Source: JALZDI01 sp965653225
GTDB lineage: Bacteria; Actinomycetota; Actinomycetes; Propionibacteriales; Nocardioidaceae
Length of the DNA stretch: 27,819 nucleotides
Assembly: GCA_965653225.1 (NCBI GenBank)
Contig: CBFGZI010000040.1
Location: forward strand, 1-27,819
Direction of reading: 5' to 3'
The position numbers were made by a program, and so were the translations under genes. Positions 1 to 9,253 of the stretch are shown here, one piece after another; the stretch's first letter is position 1, and every line of letters begins with the position of its first letter. The notes beneath the pieces were generated by a model that was given only the letters and a program-made list of their open reading frames with translations, was not told where the DNA came from and searched no databases.

Positions 1-61
1 CACGGCGGATGGGCGACACGACACCGGAGGCGCAGAGGGCCCCTCCCTCGGCGGGTGGTCC

Positions 62-121
62 CTTCCCTCGGTTCATACACCCCGGGAAGCGCCCGCGGCA
101 CCCGGTGACATGGCTTGTGGT
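62..121. repeat. 60-bp direct repeat, left copy
   Basis: This copy matches 329-388 at 57 of 60 positions; the differences are at 72, 107 and 116. Copies are offset by 267 bp and similarity stops sharply at both ends. Only a 6-bp stem (cttccc/gggaag) forms in this copy, because the flanking bases do not extend it. Confidence 0.85.
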
Positions 122-323
122 GGGGCCCAGGCGTCCGGCGGCGCCGCACCTGACACGAAAACGTCCCCGGCTGTCTCCTAGCTGCCGCCTGAAACGCAGC
201 GCCAAGCGACAGCCAGCCGGCGAGCGTGCGGGACGCTGGCCAGAAGAACCACGTCGCCACCTGGCAGCAGACGGCAAGCCGAGCGCCCCGAGGACCAGCC
301 CGGCGAGCCATCCCTCTGCGCAT

Positions 324-361
324 GGGCGCTTCCCTCGGGTCATACACCCCGGGAAGCGCCC
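324..361 (-). terminator. Hairpin downstream of DUF4233
   Basis: Perfect 11-bp arms gggcgcttccc (324-334) and gggaagcgccc (351-361) enclose 16 nt that can pair further (gggt with accc). It starts 27 bp past the DUF4233 stop codon. No T-run follows, which is common for terminators in high-GC actinomycetes, so termination is an inference from position and stem strength. Confidence 0.45.
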
Positions 362-388
362 GCGGCACCCGGTTACATGGCTCGTGGT
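329..388. repeat. 60-bp direct repeat, right copy
   Basis: Second copy of the repeat at 62-121. Its right end touches the stop codon of the DUF4233 gene (388-390), so it lies exactly where that transcript would end. Together with flanking bases it forms the hairpin at 324-361. Confidence 0.85.
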
Positions 389-714
389 CAGCCCGCGCGC
401 TGGGCCTTGGCCGCCTCGACGCGCCGTCCGAGGACCAGCGCGGCGCCCCACAGCACGGCGAAGATGACGCCGAGCAGGAACATCGTGGTCACCACGAAGC
501 CCAGCGCGATCGCCGCCACCTGCACCAGCGTCCCGGCGACGTAGCCCCACCGGTAGCGCAGCAGCATGCACACCACCAGCGCCGCCACGGCCAGCCCCAA
601 CCCCAAGAACAGCGCAGTTGCCTGGCTCACGGATGAATCCTTGGTCATAACCGTCGTGCTGAGGAAGAGCACGACCGACTCCAGGGCCAGCACGGCCGAG
701 GCCATTGCGCGCAT
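388..714 (-). CDS. DUF4233 small membrane protein
   Basis: A 108-residue hydrophobic protein with about four predicted membrane helices (roughly residues 3-23, 30-52, 57-75 and 78-95) and a short basic cytoplasmic tail. Size, composition and position directly downstream of folC match the DUF4233 family, which in actinomycetes sits between folC and ndk; the mycobacterial counterpart is Rv2446c (from memory). The function of the family is unknown. The ATG at 714 has an AGGAGG-type ribosome site about 5 nt upstream. The gap to the folC stop is 58 bp, so it is probably cotranscribed with folC. The 3' end abuts a repeated hairpin element. Confidence 0.85.
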   Translation of the reverse strand: MRAMASAVLALESVVLFLSTTVMTKDSSVSQATALFLGLGLAVAALVVCMLLRYRWGYVAGTLVQVAAIALGFVVTTMFLLGVIFAVLWGAALVLGRRVEAAKAQRAG

Positions 715-772
715 CAGGCCCTCCTCACGGTCACGTTCACCAGCGCCGGCCCGCTCCGCTCGTGCGCTCGGC

Positions 773-2170
773 TCACCGTTCCCCGCCCTTGAACAGCGTC
801 CTGGCCTCCCCGGCGGTGATCACCGAGCCGGTGACGAGCACGCCGCCGGAGCCGAGCGCCTCGCCGTACATGCCGCCCTCCTCGGCCAGCCCGATCGCCG
901 CGTCGATGGCGTCGTCGAGGCGTGGCCGGACCACGACCCGGTCGGGACCGAACACGCCGCGGGCCAGCTCGCCCAGCGACTCGGCCGGCATCGAGCGGGG
1001 GGTGGAGTTCTGCGAGCAGACGACGCTGGCCATGATCGGCTCGAGCACCTCGAGCAGGCCCTCGACGTCCTTGTCGCCCATCACGCCGAGCACTCCGATC
1101 AGCGGGCTGAACGCGAACGCCTCCTGCACCGCCTCCGCGGTGGCCTGGGCGCCGGCGGGGTTGTGCGCGGCGTCGACGACCACGGTGGGGCTGCGCCGCA
1201 CGACCTCCAGCCGGGCCGGCGAGTCGACCTGGCCGAACGCGTCCCTGACGACCTCGATGTCGATCGCCTCGCCGCCGCGCAGGGCCTCCACCGCGGCGAG
1301 GGCGCAGACGGCGTTGTGTGCCTGGTGTGCGCCGTGCAGCGGCAGGAAGACCTCGGGGTACTGCCGTTCCAGCCCCTGCAGGGTCACCAGCTGGCCGCCG
1401 ACGCCGGCCGTACGCTCGACCACGCCGAACTCCAGGCCCTCGCGCGCGACCGTGGCCTCGACCTCGACGGCGCGGCGCAGCAGCACCTCGGCCACCTCGA
1501 CCGGCTGCTGGGCGAGCACGCCGAAGGAGCCCGGCTTGATGATGCCGGCCTTCTCCTCGGCGATCTCCTCAGGAGAGTCGCCCAGGTAGTTGGCGTGGTC
1601 GACCGCGATCGGGGTCACCAGTGCGACCGCGGCGTCGGCGACGTTGGTGGCGTCCCACGAGCCGCCCATGCCGACCTCGAGGATGACCACGTCGACCGGC
1701 GCGTCCGCGAACGCGGCGAAGGCCATCGCGGTGACCATCTCGAAGAACGACACCGGGTGCGGGCCCGACCGGTCCACGACCTCGGCGTACGGCGCCACCT
1801 CGGCGAACACCTCGGCGAACCGCTGCTCCGACAGCGGCTCACCGTCGACGCAGATCCGCTCGCGCATCGACTCCACGTGCGGGCTGGTGAACCGGCCCGT
1901 CCGCAGCCCCAGCCCCCGCACCAGGCTGTCGACCATCCGGGCGGTCGAGGTCTTGCCGTTGGTTCCGGTGAGGTGGATGACCGGGGCCGCGTGCTGCGGG
2001 TCACCGAGCAGCTCGCACAGCGCCTTGATCCGGTCCAGCGACGGCTCGAGCCGCGTCTCGGGCCAGCGCGACAGCAGCGCGGCCTCGGCGAGCGGGTAGG
2101 ACGGGGTGGGCGAGCCGGGAGAACCCGGGACGGGACCTGGCGTCGCGCCGGGGGAGGCAGGAGTGGGCAT
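773..2170 (-). CDS. folC: Dihydrofolate synthase / folylpolyglutamate synthase
   Basis: This cytosolic Mur-ligase family enzyme adds glutamate to dihydropteroate and then to reduced folates, using ATP. The ATP-binding P-loop TGTNGKTS is at residues 68-75. Further family blocks are visible: an SPHVESMRERI segment, the TPIAVDHANYLG block followed by EEKAGIIK, VVDAAHNPAGA in the C-terminal domain, and a terminal GSVITAGEARTLF. Length is 465 residues, normal for actinomycetes. I chose the ATG at 2170, with GAGG a few bases upstream; an upstream ATG at 2215 stays in frame but would extend toward valS. The first 25 residues are Pro/Gly/Ser-rich and probably disordered. The gene is divergent from valS, whereas in mycobacteria the two run in the same direction. 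Confidence 0.95.
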   Translation of the reverse strand: MPTPASPGATPGPVPGSPGSPTPSYPLAEAALLSRWPETRLEPSLDRIKALCELLGDPQHAAPVIHLTGTNGKTSTARMVDSLVRGLGLRTGRFTSPHVESMRERICVDGEPLSEQRFAEVFAEVAPYAEVVDRSGPHPVSFFEMVTAMAFAAFADAPVDVVILEVGMGGSWDATNVADAAVALVTPIAVDHANYLGDSPEEIAEEKAGIIKPGSFGVLAQQPVEVAEVLLRRAVEVEATVAREGLEFGVVERTAGVGGQLVTLQGLERQYPEVFLPLHGAHQAHNAVCALAAVEALRGGEAIDIEVVRDAFGQVDSPARLEVVRRSPTVVVDAAHNPAGAQATAEAVQEAFAFSPLIGVLGVMGDKDVEGLLEVLEPIMASVVCSQNSTPRSMPAESLGELARGVFGPDRVVVRPRLDDAIDAAIGLAEEGGMYGEALGSGGVLVTGSVITAGEARTLFKGGER

Positions 2171-2245
2171 CGGCCTCGAGTCTATGCGGTGGCCGGCGCG
2201 CACCACGCCGGCCAAACCGAGTCGTGGGCCCCGCCCGCGTCCCCG

Positions 2246-2251
2246 TAGGAT
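2246..2251 (+). promoter_or_regulatory. Putative -10 box of valS (leaderless)
   Basis: TAGGAT lies 8 nt before the valS ATG with no ribosome-binding site between them, the spacing expected for a leaderless actinobacterial transcript. No clear -35 hexamer is visible 17 nt upstream. The AGGA inside it could alternatively act as a weak ribosome site. Confidence 0.5.
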
Positions 2252-2259
2252 CGACTGCC

Positions 2260-4896
2260 ATGAGCGACCCCGTTGACCAGCCCCAACACGCCGCGTCGGG
2301 GAACGCGGCGGATGCCGCTGCGACCAGCGCCGGACACACCGTACGTGTGCCCGACAAGCCCGCGCTGGAGGGACTGGAGGACAAGTGGTCGCGCGTATGG
2401 GAGGAGCAGGGCACCTACCGCTTCGACCGCAGCGTGGGCGAGCGTTCGCGGGTCTACGCGATCGACACCCCGCCGCCCACGGTGTCGGGGTCGCTGCACG
2501 TCGGGCACGTGTTCTCCTACACGCATACCGACACCGTCGCCCGCTACCGGCGGATGGCCGGCCAGGAGGTCTTCTACCCCATGGGGTGGGACGACAACGG
2601 CCTGCCCACCGAGCGGCGGGTGCAGAACTACTACGGCGTGCGCTGCGACCCCTCGCTGCCCTATGACCCCAGCTTCGAGCCGCCGGAGAAGCCCGACCCG
2701 AAGAAGCAGGTGCCGGTCAGCCGGCCCAACTTCATCGAGCTGTGCGAGGAGCGCGCACACGAGGACGAGAAGGCGTTCGAGAGCCTGTGGCGCAGCATCG
2801 GCCTGTCCGTCGACTGGTCGATGACCTACACCACGATCGGGACCGAGTCGCGGGCGGCGTCGCAGCGCGCGTTCCTGCGCAACCTGGCCCGCGACGAGGC
2901 CTACCTGGCGCACGCGCCGACGCTGTGGGACGTCACGTTCCAGACCGCGGTGGCGCAGGCCGAGCTCGAGGCCCGGGAGTACGCCGGGCACTTCCACCGG
3001 GTGGCCTTCCACGGCGAGCGGCCGGTGCACGTCGAGACCACCCGGCCTGAGCTGATCCCCGCCTGCGTGGCGCTGATCGCCCACCCCGACGACGAGCGCT
3101 ACCAGCCGCTGTTCGGCACCACGGTGCACTCGCCGCTGTTCGGCGTGGAGATCCCGGTGCTCCCCCACTACGCGGCCGAGCCCGACAAGGGCGCGGGCAT
3201 CGCGATGTGCTGCACGTTCGGCGACCTGACCGACGTGCAGTGGTGGCGCGAGCTGCAGCTGCCGACGCGGACCGTGATCGGCCGCGACGGCCGGCTGCTG
3301 CGCGAGACCCCGGGATGGCTCACCTCCGAGGAGGCGAGCTCGGCGTACCACCAGGTCGCGGGCAAGACGGTGTTCAGCGCGCGCGAGCAGGTCGTGCAGA
3401 TGCTGCGCGACAGCGGCGACCTCGACGGCGACCCCACGCCGACCACGCGGATGGCGAACTTCTTCGAGAAGGGCGACAAGCCGCTGGAGATCGTCGCCAC
3501 CCGGCAGTGGTACATCCGCAACGGCGGGCGCGACCCGGGCCTGCGGCAGCAGCTGCTCGCGCGCGGCAAGGAGATCACCTGGATCCCTGAGTACATGCGT
3601 CACCGGTACGAGAACTGGGTCGGCGGGCTCAACGGCGACTGGCTGGTGAGCCGGCAGCGGTTCTTCGGCGTTCCGGTCCCGGTCTGGTACACCCTCGACC
3701 AGGACGGCGACCCCGTCTACGACTCCCCCATCGTGCCGTCGGAGCCGGAGCTGCCGGTCGACCCGCAGACCGACGCCCCGGCGGGCTACGACGAGGACCA
3801 GCGCGACAAGCCCGGCGGGTTCACCGGCGACCCCGACGTGATGGACACCTGGGCCACGTCGTCGCTGTCGCCGCAGATCGCGTGCGGCTGGGAGACCGAC
3901 CCAGAGCTGTTCGCGATGACGTTCCCGATGGACCTGCGGCCGCAGGCGCACGACATCATCCGCACCTGGCTGTTCTCGACGGTGGTGCGCGCCCACTTCG
4001 AGCACCACACCGTGCCGTGGAACCACACCGCGATCTCCGGCTTCGTGGTCGACCCCGACCGCAAGAAGATGAGCAAGTCCAAGGGCAACGTGGTGGTGCC
4101 CACCGAGATCGTCGACAGGTACGGCGCCGACGCGGTGCGCTGGCGCGCCGCGATGGGCCGCCCCGGCGTCGACTCACCGTTCGACGAGAAGCAGATGAAG
4201 GTCGGCCGGCGGCTGGCGATGAAGGTGCTCAACGCGAGCAAGTTCGTGCTCGGGCTGGGCGCGGTCGACCCCGCACCGTCGGCGGTGACCGAGCCGGTCG
4301 ACTGCGCGATGCTCGGCGGCCTGGCGGCCGCGGTGCAGCAGGCCACGGAGGCGTTCGAGGCCTACGACTACACCGGCGCGCTGGAGGTCACCGAGCGCTT
4401 CTTCTGGGAGTTCTGCGACGACTACCTCGAGCTGGTGAAGGAGCGCGCCTACGGCGGGCGGGGCGAGATGCCCGCACAGTCGGCCACGGCGGCGCTGGCG
4501 ATCGCCCTTGACGTGCAGCTGCGGCTGCTGGCGCCGTTCCTTCCGTTCGTCACCGAGGAGGTCTGGTCGTGGTGGCGTGACGGCTCGATCCACCGCCAGC
4601 CGTGGCCCGGCGCCGACGACCTGGGCTCGGCGGCGGCAGCCGACGCCGGCATGCTGTCGGCCGTCGCCCTGGTGCTCGGCGCGCTGCGCGGCACGAAGTC
4701 GGCGGCGAAGGTGTCGATGCGCACCGAGATCACGCGGGCGGAGGTGCGCGGCCCCGACGAGGTGCTCGCCCAGGCACGCCACGCCGTCGACGACCTGCGG
4801 GCCGCGGGGCGCGTGGTCGGCGACCTGACGTTCACCGCCGACGGCGGCTCCGAGGACGTCGTCGCCGACGTGGACCTGGCGGTCGCGCCGAGCTGA
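2260..4896 (+). CDS. valS: Valine--tRNA ligase, archaeal type
   Basis: Class I aminoacyl-tRNA synthetase charging tRNA-Val, with an editing domain inserted in the Rossmann fold. The HIGH signature appears as HVGH (residues 80-83) in the context TPPPTVSGSLHVGH, and KMSKS is at 603-607. The phrases FYPMGWDDNGLPTE and DVMDTWATSSLSPQ are typical of the archaeal-like lineage; common bacterial ValS has PPNVTGSLHMGH. The 878-residue protein lacks an evident C-terminal coiled-coil arm, as archaeal-like forms do. The start is ATG 2260, 89 bp from the folC start, with a -10-like TAGGAT 8 nt before it. The gene is divergent from folC, unlike the usual actinobacterial layout. Function is secure; the lineage assignment rests on motif reading alone. 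Confidence 0.95.
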   Translation: MSDPVDQPQHAASGNAADAAATSAGHTVRVPDKPALEGLEDKWSRVWEEQGTYRFDRSVGERSRVYAIDTPPPTVSGSLHVGHVFSYTHTDTVARYRRMAGQEVFYPMGWDDNGLPTERRVQNYYGVRCDPSLPYDPSFEPPEKPDPKKQVPVSRPNFIELCEERAHEDEKAFESLWRSIGLSVDWSMTYTTIGTESRAASQRAFLRNLARDEAYLAHAPTLWDVTFQTAVAQAELEAREYAGHFHRVAFHGERPVHVETTRPELIPACVALIAHPDDERYQPLFGTTVHSPLFGVEIPVLPHYAAEPDKGAGIAMCCTFGDLTDVQWWRELQLPTRTVIGRDGRLLRETPGWLTSEEASSAYHQVAGKTVFSAREQVVQMLRDSGDLDGDPTPTTRMANFFEKGDKPLEIVATRQWYIRNGGRDPGLRQQLLARGKEITWIPEYMRHRYENWVGGLNGDWLVSRQRFFGVPVPVWYTLDQDGDPVYDSPIVPSEPELPVDPQTDAPAGYDEDQRDKPGGFTGDPDVMDTWATSSLSPQIACGWETDPELFAMTFPMDLRPQAHDIIRTWLFSTVVRAHFEHHTVPWNHTAISGFVVDPDRKKMSKSKGNVVVPTEIVDRYGADAVRWRAAMGRPGVDSPFDEKQMKVGRRLAMKVLNASKFVLGLGAVDPAPSAVTEPVDCAMLGGLAAAVQQATEAFEAYDYTGALEVTERFFWEFCDDYLELVKERAYGGRGEMPAQSATAALAIALDVQLRLLAPFLPFVTEEVWSWWRDGSIHRQPWPGADDLGSAAAADAGMLSAVALVLGALRGTKSAAKVSMRTEITRAEVRGPDEVLAQARHAVDDLRAAGRVVGDLTFTADGGSEDVVADVDLAVAPS

Positions 4897-4897
4897 G

Positions 4898-4933
4898 ACC
4901 CCGCCTCGGCGCGACCGAGCCCTGCTCCGGGGT
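4898..4933 (+). terminator. Weak hairpin after valS
   Basis: Starting 2 bp after the valS stop codon, accccg pairs with cggggt at the far end, and ctcgg pairs with ccgag around a cgcga loop. The two stems are separated by unpaired bases on one side, and there is no T-run. Confidence 0.35.
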
Positions 4934-4955
4934 GCGCGAAGGGTCATCGTGCGGT

Positions 4956-4961
4956 TACTGT
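4956..4961 (+). promoter_or_regulatory. Possible -10 box of the M4 protease gene
   Basis: TACTGT fits the TANNNT pattern and lies about 80 nt before the GTG start, leaving a leader with a good ribosome site at 5032-5037. There is no convincing -35 hexamer, so this is tentative. Confidence 0.25.
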
Positions 4962-5042
4962 GGGCCCCTGTCCGGTTGAGCGCACCCCGGTACCGGTTCG
5001 GGTCTCGCGGTCCTCGGCCCCGGCATGTCTCGGGAGGGACCC

Positions 5043-6941
5043 GTGTCGACCCGCCGCTCCATCGTCCTTGCCACAGCCGCGCTGACCGCGCTCGCCGGGC
5101 TGACCTCGACCGGCGCCGCGACCGCGGCGCCGCCGTCAGGGCGACACGCCCAACAGGCCAAGGCGTCATCGCCGTCCGGCTCGTTCGCGCTGAGCGGCGC
5201 GGCGGCGCGCTCCTACCGTGTGCCCGGCGACATGCGCCGGGTCGAGAGCACGAGCCTCGGTGACGGTCGCACCTCCACCCGCTACCAGCAGCTGGTCGAC
5301 GGGGTCGCGGTGCTCGGCGGACAGGTCACCGTGGTCGACAACGCCGCGGGCGCCCAGGTGGCGGTGGTCGGTGCGCACTTCCCGGGGCTGCAGCCGAAGA
5401 ACACCGTCAGGCACGGGCGCAGCCAGGCGCGCGACATCGTCGAGCGGCAGGTCGGCAGCCGCGGTGACTGGACCACCGCGATGCGGCTCGACCCGCGGTC
5501 GGGACGGCTGTTCTACGAGATCGACAGCATTCGTGCGGGGCACCGGCCGGTGCGCTGGGTCGATGCGCAGAGCGGCAACATCGTCAACGCCTACGACGCG
5601 GCCACGCACGGCGAGGGCGTCGGCGTCAAGGGCGACACCAAGCACATCGACACCGTGCAGGGCTCCAGCGGGGCGTACGAGCTGCGCACGCCCGACGACC
5701 GGCAGGAGACCTACGACGCCGGCAACACCACGGCGCTGCCCGGGTCGCTGATGACCGACGACGACGACGTCTGGAACCGGACGAAGCAGAACTTCACCAG
5801 CCCCGACCAGCGCGCCGGAGTCGACGCGCACTACTACGCGGGGGTCGTCGACGACTTCTACGGCGACACGTTCCGGCGCAACAGCATCGACGGCAACGGC
5901 ATGACGATCGTCTCGACCGTGCACTACGGGCGTCACTACTGCAACGCCTTCTGGAACGGCCAGCAGATGACCTACGGCGACGGCGACGGGCGCACCTGCC
6001 TGCCTCTGTCCGGCGGGCTCGACGTCGTCGGCCACGAGCTCACCCACGGCGTCACCGAGCACACCTCCAACCTGATCTACGAGGGCGAGTCCGGCGCGCT
6101 GAACGAGTCGTTCAGCGACATGATGGGCAACACCATCGAGTTCTACGCCGAGCAGAACGGCCTCGACCCGGCGGCAAAGCCCGACTGGCGGATCGGCGAG
6201 GACGTCATCGTCGACACTCAGGGCTTCCGCAACATGGGCGACCCCGCGGAGTTCAACGACCCCGACCACTACTCCGAGCTCTTCACCGGGCCCGAAGACG
6301 GGGGCGGCGTGCACACCAACAGCGGCATCCCCAACCACGCCTACTACCTCGCGGTCAACGGCGGCCGCAACGCGGGCTGCGGCGGGTCGCCGTCGGGCCA
6401 CACGCACACCGCCGACTGCGACGTGACCGTGCCCGCGGTAGGGCTCGCGCGCGCCGAGCACGTCTTCTACGACGGGTTCACCAGCCTGCCCGAGTACGCC
6501 AACATGTGCGACGCCCGCAACGCCACCGTTGCCGTTGCCGGTCACCAGAGCGCGAGCATCAGCGCCGCGTGGGCGGCCGTCGGGGTGCACAACGACTGCA
6601 CGCCCGGCGTCCCGCCACCGCCGCCGTGCCAGAGCAACCCGAACGCGACCATCCCGTTCGAGTCACCCCACCCGTACGGCAACAACGCCGACTGCACGTG
6701 GACGTACGACAACGGGTCGCCGGGCTTCGCGTTCCACTTCAGCCTGCTCGACACCGAGAAGGACTTCGACTACGTGCACGTCTACGACGGCAACGGCAAC
6801 CAGCTCGGCACCTGGACCGGCACGTACAAGCGCGCCATCACGACACCGTGCATCCCCACCAGCACCGGCTCGGTCCGGCTGACCTCCGACACCGGCGTCA
6901 CCGCCCAGGGCTTCACCGTCGACGCCGTCGAGCCCTGCTGA
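5043..6941 (+). CDS. Secreted M4 (thermolysin-type) metalloprotease with C-terminal CUB-like domain
   Basis: An extracellular zinc endopeptidase made as a pre-pro-protein. GTG 5043 follows GGGAGG by 5 nt, which favours it over the in-frame ATG at 5025. A signal peptide is plain: basic STRRS, an Ala/Leu-rich core, and probable cleavage after TAA near residue 29. A propeptide of about 170-180 residues follows. The catalytic domain has HELTH at 331-335, the third zinc ligand E355 in ALNESFSD (24 residues after the first His, as in thermolysin), and the proton-donor-type H424 in GGVHTNSG. After a PPPPPC linker, residues about 529-632 read as a CUB domain: paired cysteines, SPHPYGNNADCTW, and DYVHVYDGNG. 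CUB is mainly an animal extracellular module. The gene stands alone between valS and a terminator shared with clpX. Protease call is very secure; CUB call is good but from motif reading only. Confidence 0.93.
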   Translation: MSTRRSIVLATAALTALAGLTSTGAATAAPPSGRHAQQAKASSPSGSFALSGAAARSYRVPGDMRRVESTSLGDGRTSTRYQQLVDGVAVLGGQVTVVDNAAGAQVAVVGAHFPGLQPKNTVRHGRSQARDIVERQVGSRGDWTTAMRLDPRSGRLFYEIDSIRAGHRPVRWVDAQSGNIVNAYDAATHGEGVGVKGDTKHIDTVQGSSGAYELRTPDDRQETYDAGNTTALPGSLMTDDDDVWNRTKQNFTSPDQRAGVDAHYYAGVVDDFYGDTFRRNSIDGNGMTIVSTVHYGRHYCNAFWNGQQMTYGDGDGRTCLPLSGGLDVVGHELTHGVTEHTSNLIYEGESGALNESFSDMMGNTIEFYAEQNGLDPAAKPDWRIGEDVIVDTQGFRNMGDPAEFNDPDHYSELFTGPEDGGGVHTNSGIPNHAYYLAVNGGRNAGCGGSPSGHTHTADCDVTVPAVGLARAEHVFYDGFTSLPEYANMCDARNATVAVAGHQSASISAAWAAVGVHNDCTPGVPPPPPCQSNPNATIPFESPHPYGNNADCTWTYDNGSPGFAFHFSLLDTEKDFDYVHVYDGNGNQLGTWTGTYKRAITTPCIPTSTGSVRLTSDTGVTAQGFTVDAVEPC

Positions 6942-6956
6942 CCCACCCCACTCGCG

Positions 6957-7009
6957 CCGAGAGCGCGCAAACGCCCCCCGGCCGTGGCCGGGCGTTTGTG
7001 CGATCTCGG
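6957..7009. terminator. Long bidirectional terminator between M4 protease and clpX
   Basis: Arms of about 20 bp run from ccgagagcgcg at 6957 to gatctcgg ending at 7009, with only two mismatches in the outer part. The core is caaacgccc paired with gggcgtttg, plus an inner ggcc/ggcc stem. It sits between two convergent genes, so it can serve both strands. Confidence 0.75.
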
Positions 7010-7022
7010 TGTGACGGGCCCG

Positions 7023-8312
<1,290 letters not shown>

Positions 8313-8434
8313 CCGCGACGTCTCCTTAGGTCGGGCCCGGGCCACGTGCAACGGCTCGGGCGTATGTCCAGTTCCGAAGGTACCGCCTCCGGCGGGGCGA
8401 CGTGCCGGTAGCACGGCGGCAACCCGCCGGAATC

Positions 8435-8452
8435 AGTACGCCGAGGGCGAAC
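8435..8452. promoter_or_regulatory. ClgR-like operator upstream of clpX
   Basis: On plus, AGTACGCCGAGGGCGAAC fits the corynebacterial ClgR consensus WNNWCGCYNANRGCGWWS (recalled) at every position. On minus, the same site reads GTTCGC-N5-GCG, the Streptomyces form. It lies between the clpP2 stop and the clpX start, 122 bp from the latter. Confidence 0.6.
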
Positions 8453-8558
8453 ACGCTAGCCCCTTGACAACCGCCGGACTCGGTGCTGCCGAGGCGTGTC
8501 GGCACCGGTCCGGCACCGGCACCGTGTCGGGGCGCCCTCGGCGGGCCCGCGCGCCGGC

Positions 8559-9239
8559 TCAGCCGGCCTGGGCCGGTGCGTCCTTCAGCGAGGCGAGCAC
8601 CTGGTCGACCAGGCCGTACTCGACCGCCTCGTCCGCGGTGAGGATCTTGTCGCGCTCGATGTCGTGGCTGACCTGCTCCGCGGTCTTGCCGGTGTTGTCG
8701 GCGATCATCTCCTCCAGGCGCGTCCGCATCCGCAGGATCTCGTTGGCCTGGATCTCGATGTCGCTGGCCTGGCCGTACGCGCCCTCGGTGTAGGGCTGGT
8801 GGATCAGGATCCGCGAGTTCGGCAGCGCCAGCCGCTTGCCCTTGGTGCCGGCCGCCAGCAGGATCGCCGCCGCCGACGCGGCCTGGCCCAGGCACACCGT
8901 CTGGATGTCGGGCTTGATGTAGCGCATGGTGTCGTAGATCGCGGTCAGCGCGGTGAACGACCCGCCCGGGGAGTTGATGTACAGCGAGATGTCGCGCTCG
9001 GTCTCCATCGCCTGCAGCGACAGCAGCTGGGCCATCACCGCGTTGGCGACCTCGTCGGAGATCGGCGTGCCGAGGAAGATGATGCGGTCCTCGAACAGCT
9101 TCGTGTACGGGTCGATGCGGCGGTAGCCGTACGACGTCCGCTCCTCCCACTGCGGGATGTAGTAGTCCATCACCGGCGAGAGCTGGGGGTTCTGCGGGGT
9201 GTTCACGGGGCCTCCGGGGTTGGCAGCGAAGGAAGTCAT
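8559..9239 (-). CDS. clpP2: ATP-dependent Clp protease proteolytic subunit ClpP2
   Basis: Serine peptidase subunit of the mixed ClpP1P2 barrel. The catalytic triad is visible: S122 in GQAASAAA, H147 in ILIHQP, and D197 in ERDKIL. The phrases NPYTKLFEDRIIFLG-like (here DPYTKLFEDRIIFLG) and YINSPGGSFTALTAIYDTM match ClpP2 rather than ClpP1 of mycobacteria and streptomycetes. The 226-residue protein has an N-terminal extension before the conserved body at about residue 24, where an internal ATG could also serve. ATG 9239 has a GAGGGG ribosome site about 8 nt upstream. It begins 14 bp after the clpP1 stop, so the two subunits are surely cotranscribed. The stop codon sits inside a small GCCGGC palindrome. 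Confidence 0.97.
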   Translation of the reverse strand: MTSFAANPGGPVNTPQNPQLSPVMDYYIPQWEERTSYGYRRIDPYTKLFEDRIIFLGTPISDEVANAVMAQLLSLQAMETERDISLYINSPGGSFTALTAIYDTMRYIKPDIQTVCLGQAASAAAILLAAGTKGKRLALPNSRILIHQPYTEGAYGQASDIEIQANEILRMRTRLEEMIADNTGKTAEQVSHDIERDKILTADEAVEYGLVDQVLASLKDAPAQAG

Positions 9240-9253
9240 CGGACGGTCACCCC

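Larger units (their letters stand above)
1..387. other. Intergenic stretch without a supported gene
   Basis: No convincing gene is visible here on either strand. In related actinomycetes DUF4233 is normally followed by ndk, so ndk may lie just beyond the left edge, but no Ndk-like start is present. Frames on both strands stay open because of the high GC content, and their translations are rich in Arg, Pro and Gly with no recognisable domain. The only clear structure is a 60-bp direct repeat (62-121 and 329-388) with a hairpin in the right copy. Confidence 0.7.

Noticed and set aside
1..323. Minus-strand frame from ATG 323 open to the window edge
   Set aside because: It has no stop codon for over 100 codons, but there is no ribosome site, no resemblance to Ndk and a low-complexity Arg-rich product.
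9..467. Plus-strand frame that reads both 60-bp repeats in the same register
   Set aside because: The 267-bp offset is a multiple of three and most differences are at third positions, but there are only three differences. The frame overlaps the DUF4233 3' end and the product is Arg/Pro-rich, so coding is not supported.
566..2248. Long plus-strand frame antisense to folC
   Set aside because: It is rich in His, Arg and Asp, as is typical of antisense GC-rich frames, and overlaps a clear FolC with all motifs.
2182..4026. Long minus-strand frame antisense to valS
   Set aside because: It is the mirror frame of a strongly conserved synthetase, with no motifs and a composition typical of antisense high-GC frames.
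5166..6590. Minus-strand frame antisense to the M4 protease
   Set aside because: It opposes a protease with intact zinc and catalytic residues, has no domain, and has Val/Asp-rich antisense composition.
8468..8540. TTGACA hexamer and a triple cggcaccg repeat upstream of clpX
   Set aside because: The TTGACA (8464-8469 region) faces plus, where no gene follows for it, and has no -10 at the right distance. The short repeat is within what GC-rich DNA produces by chance.
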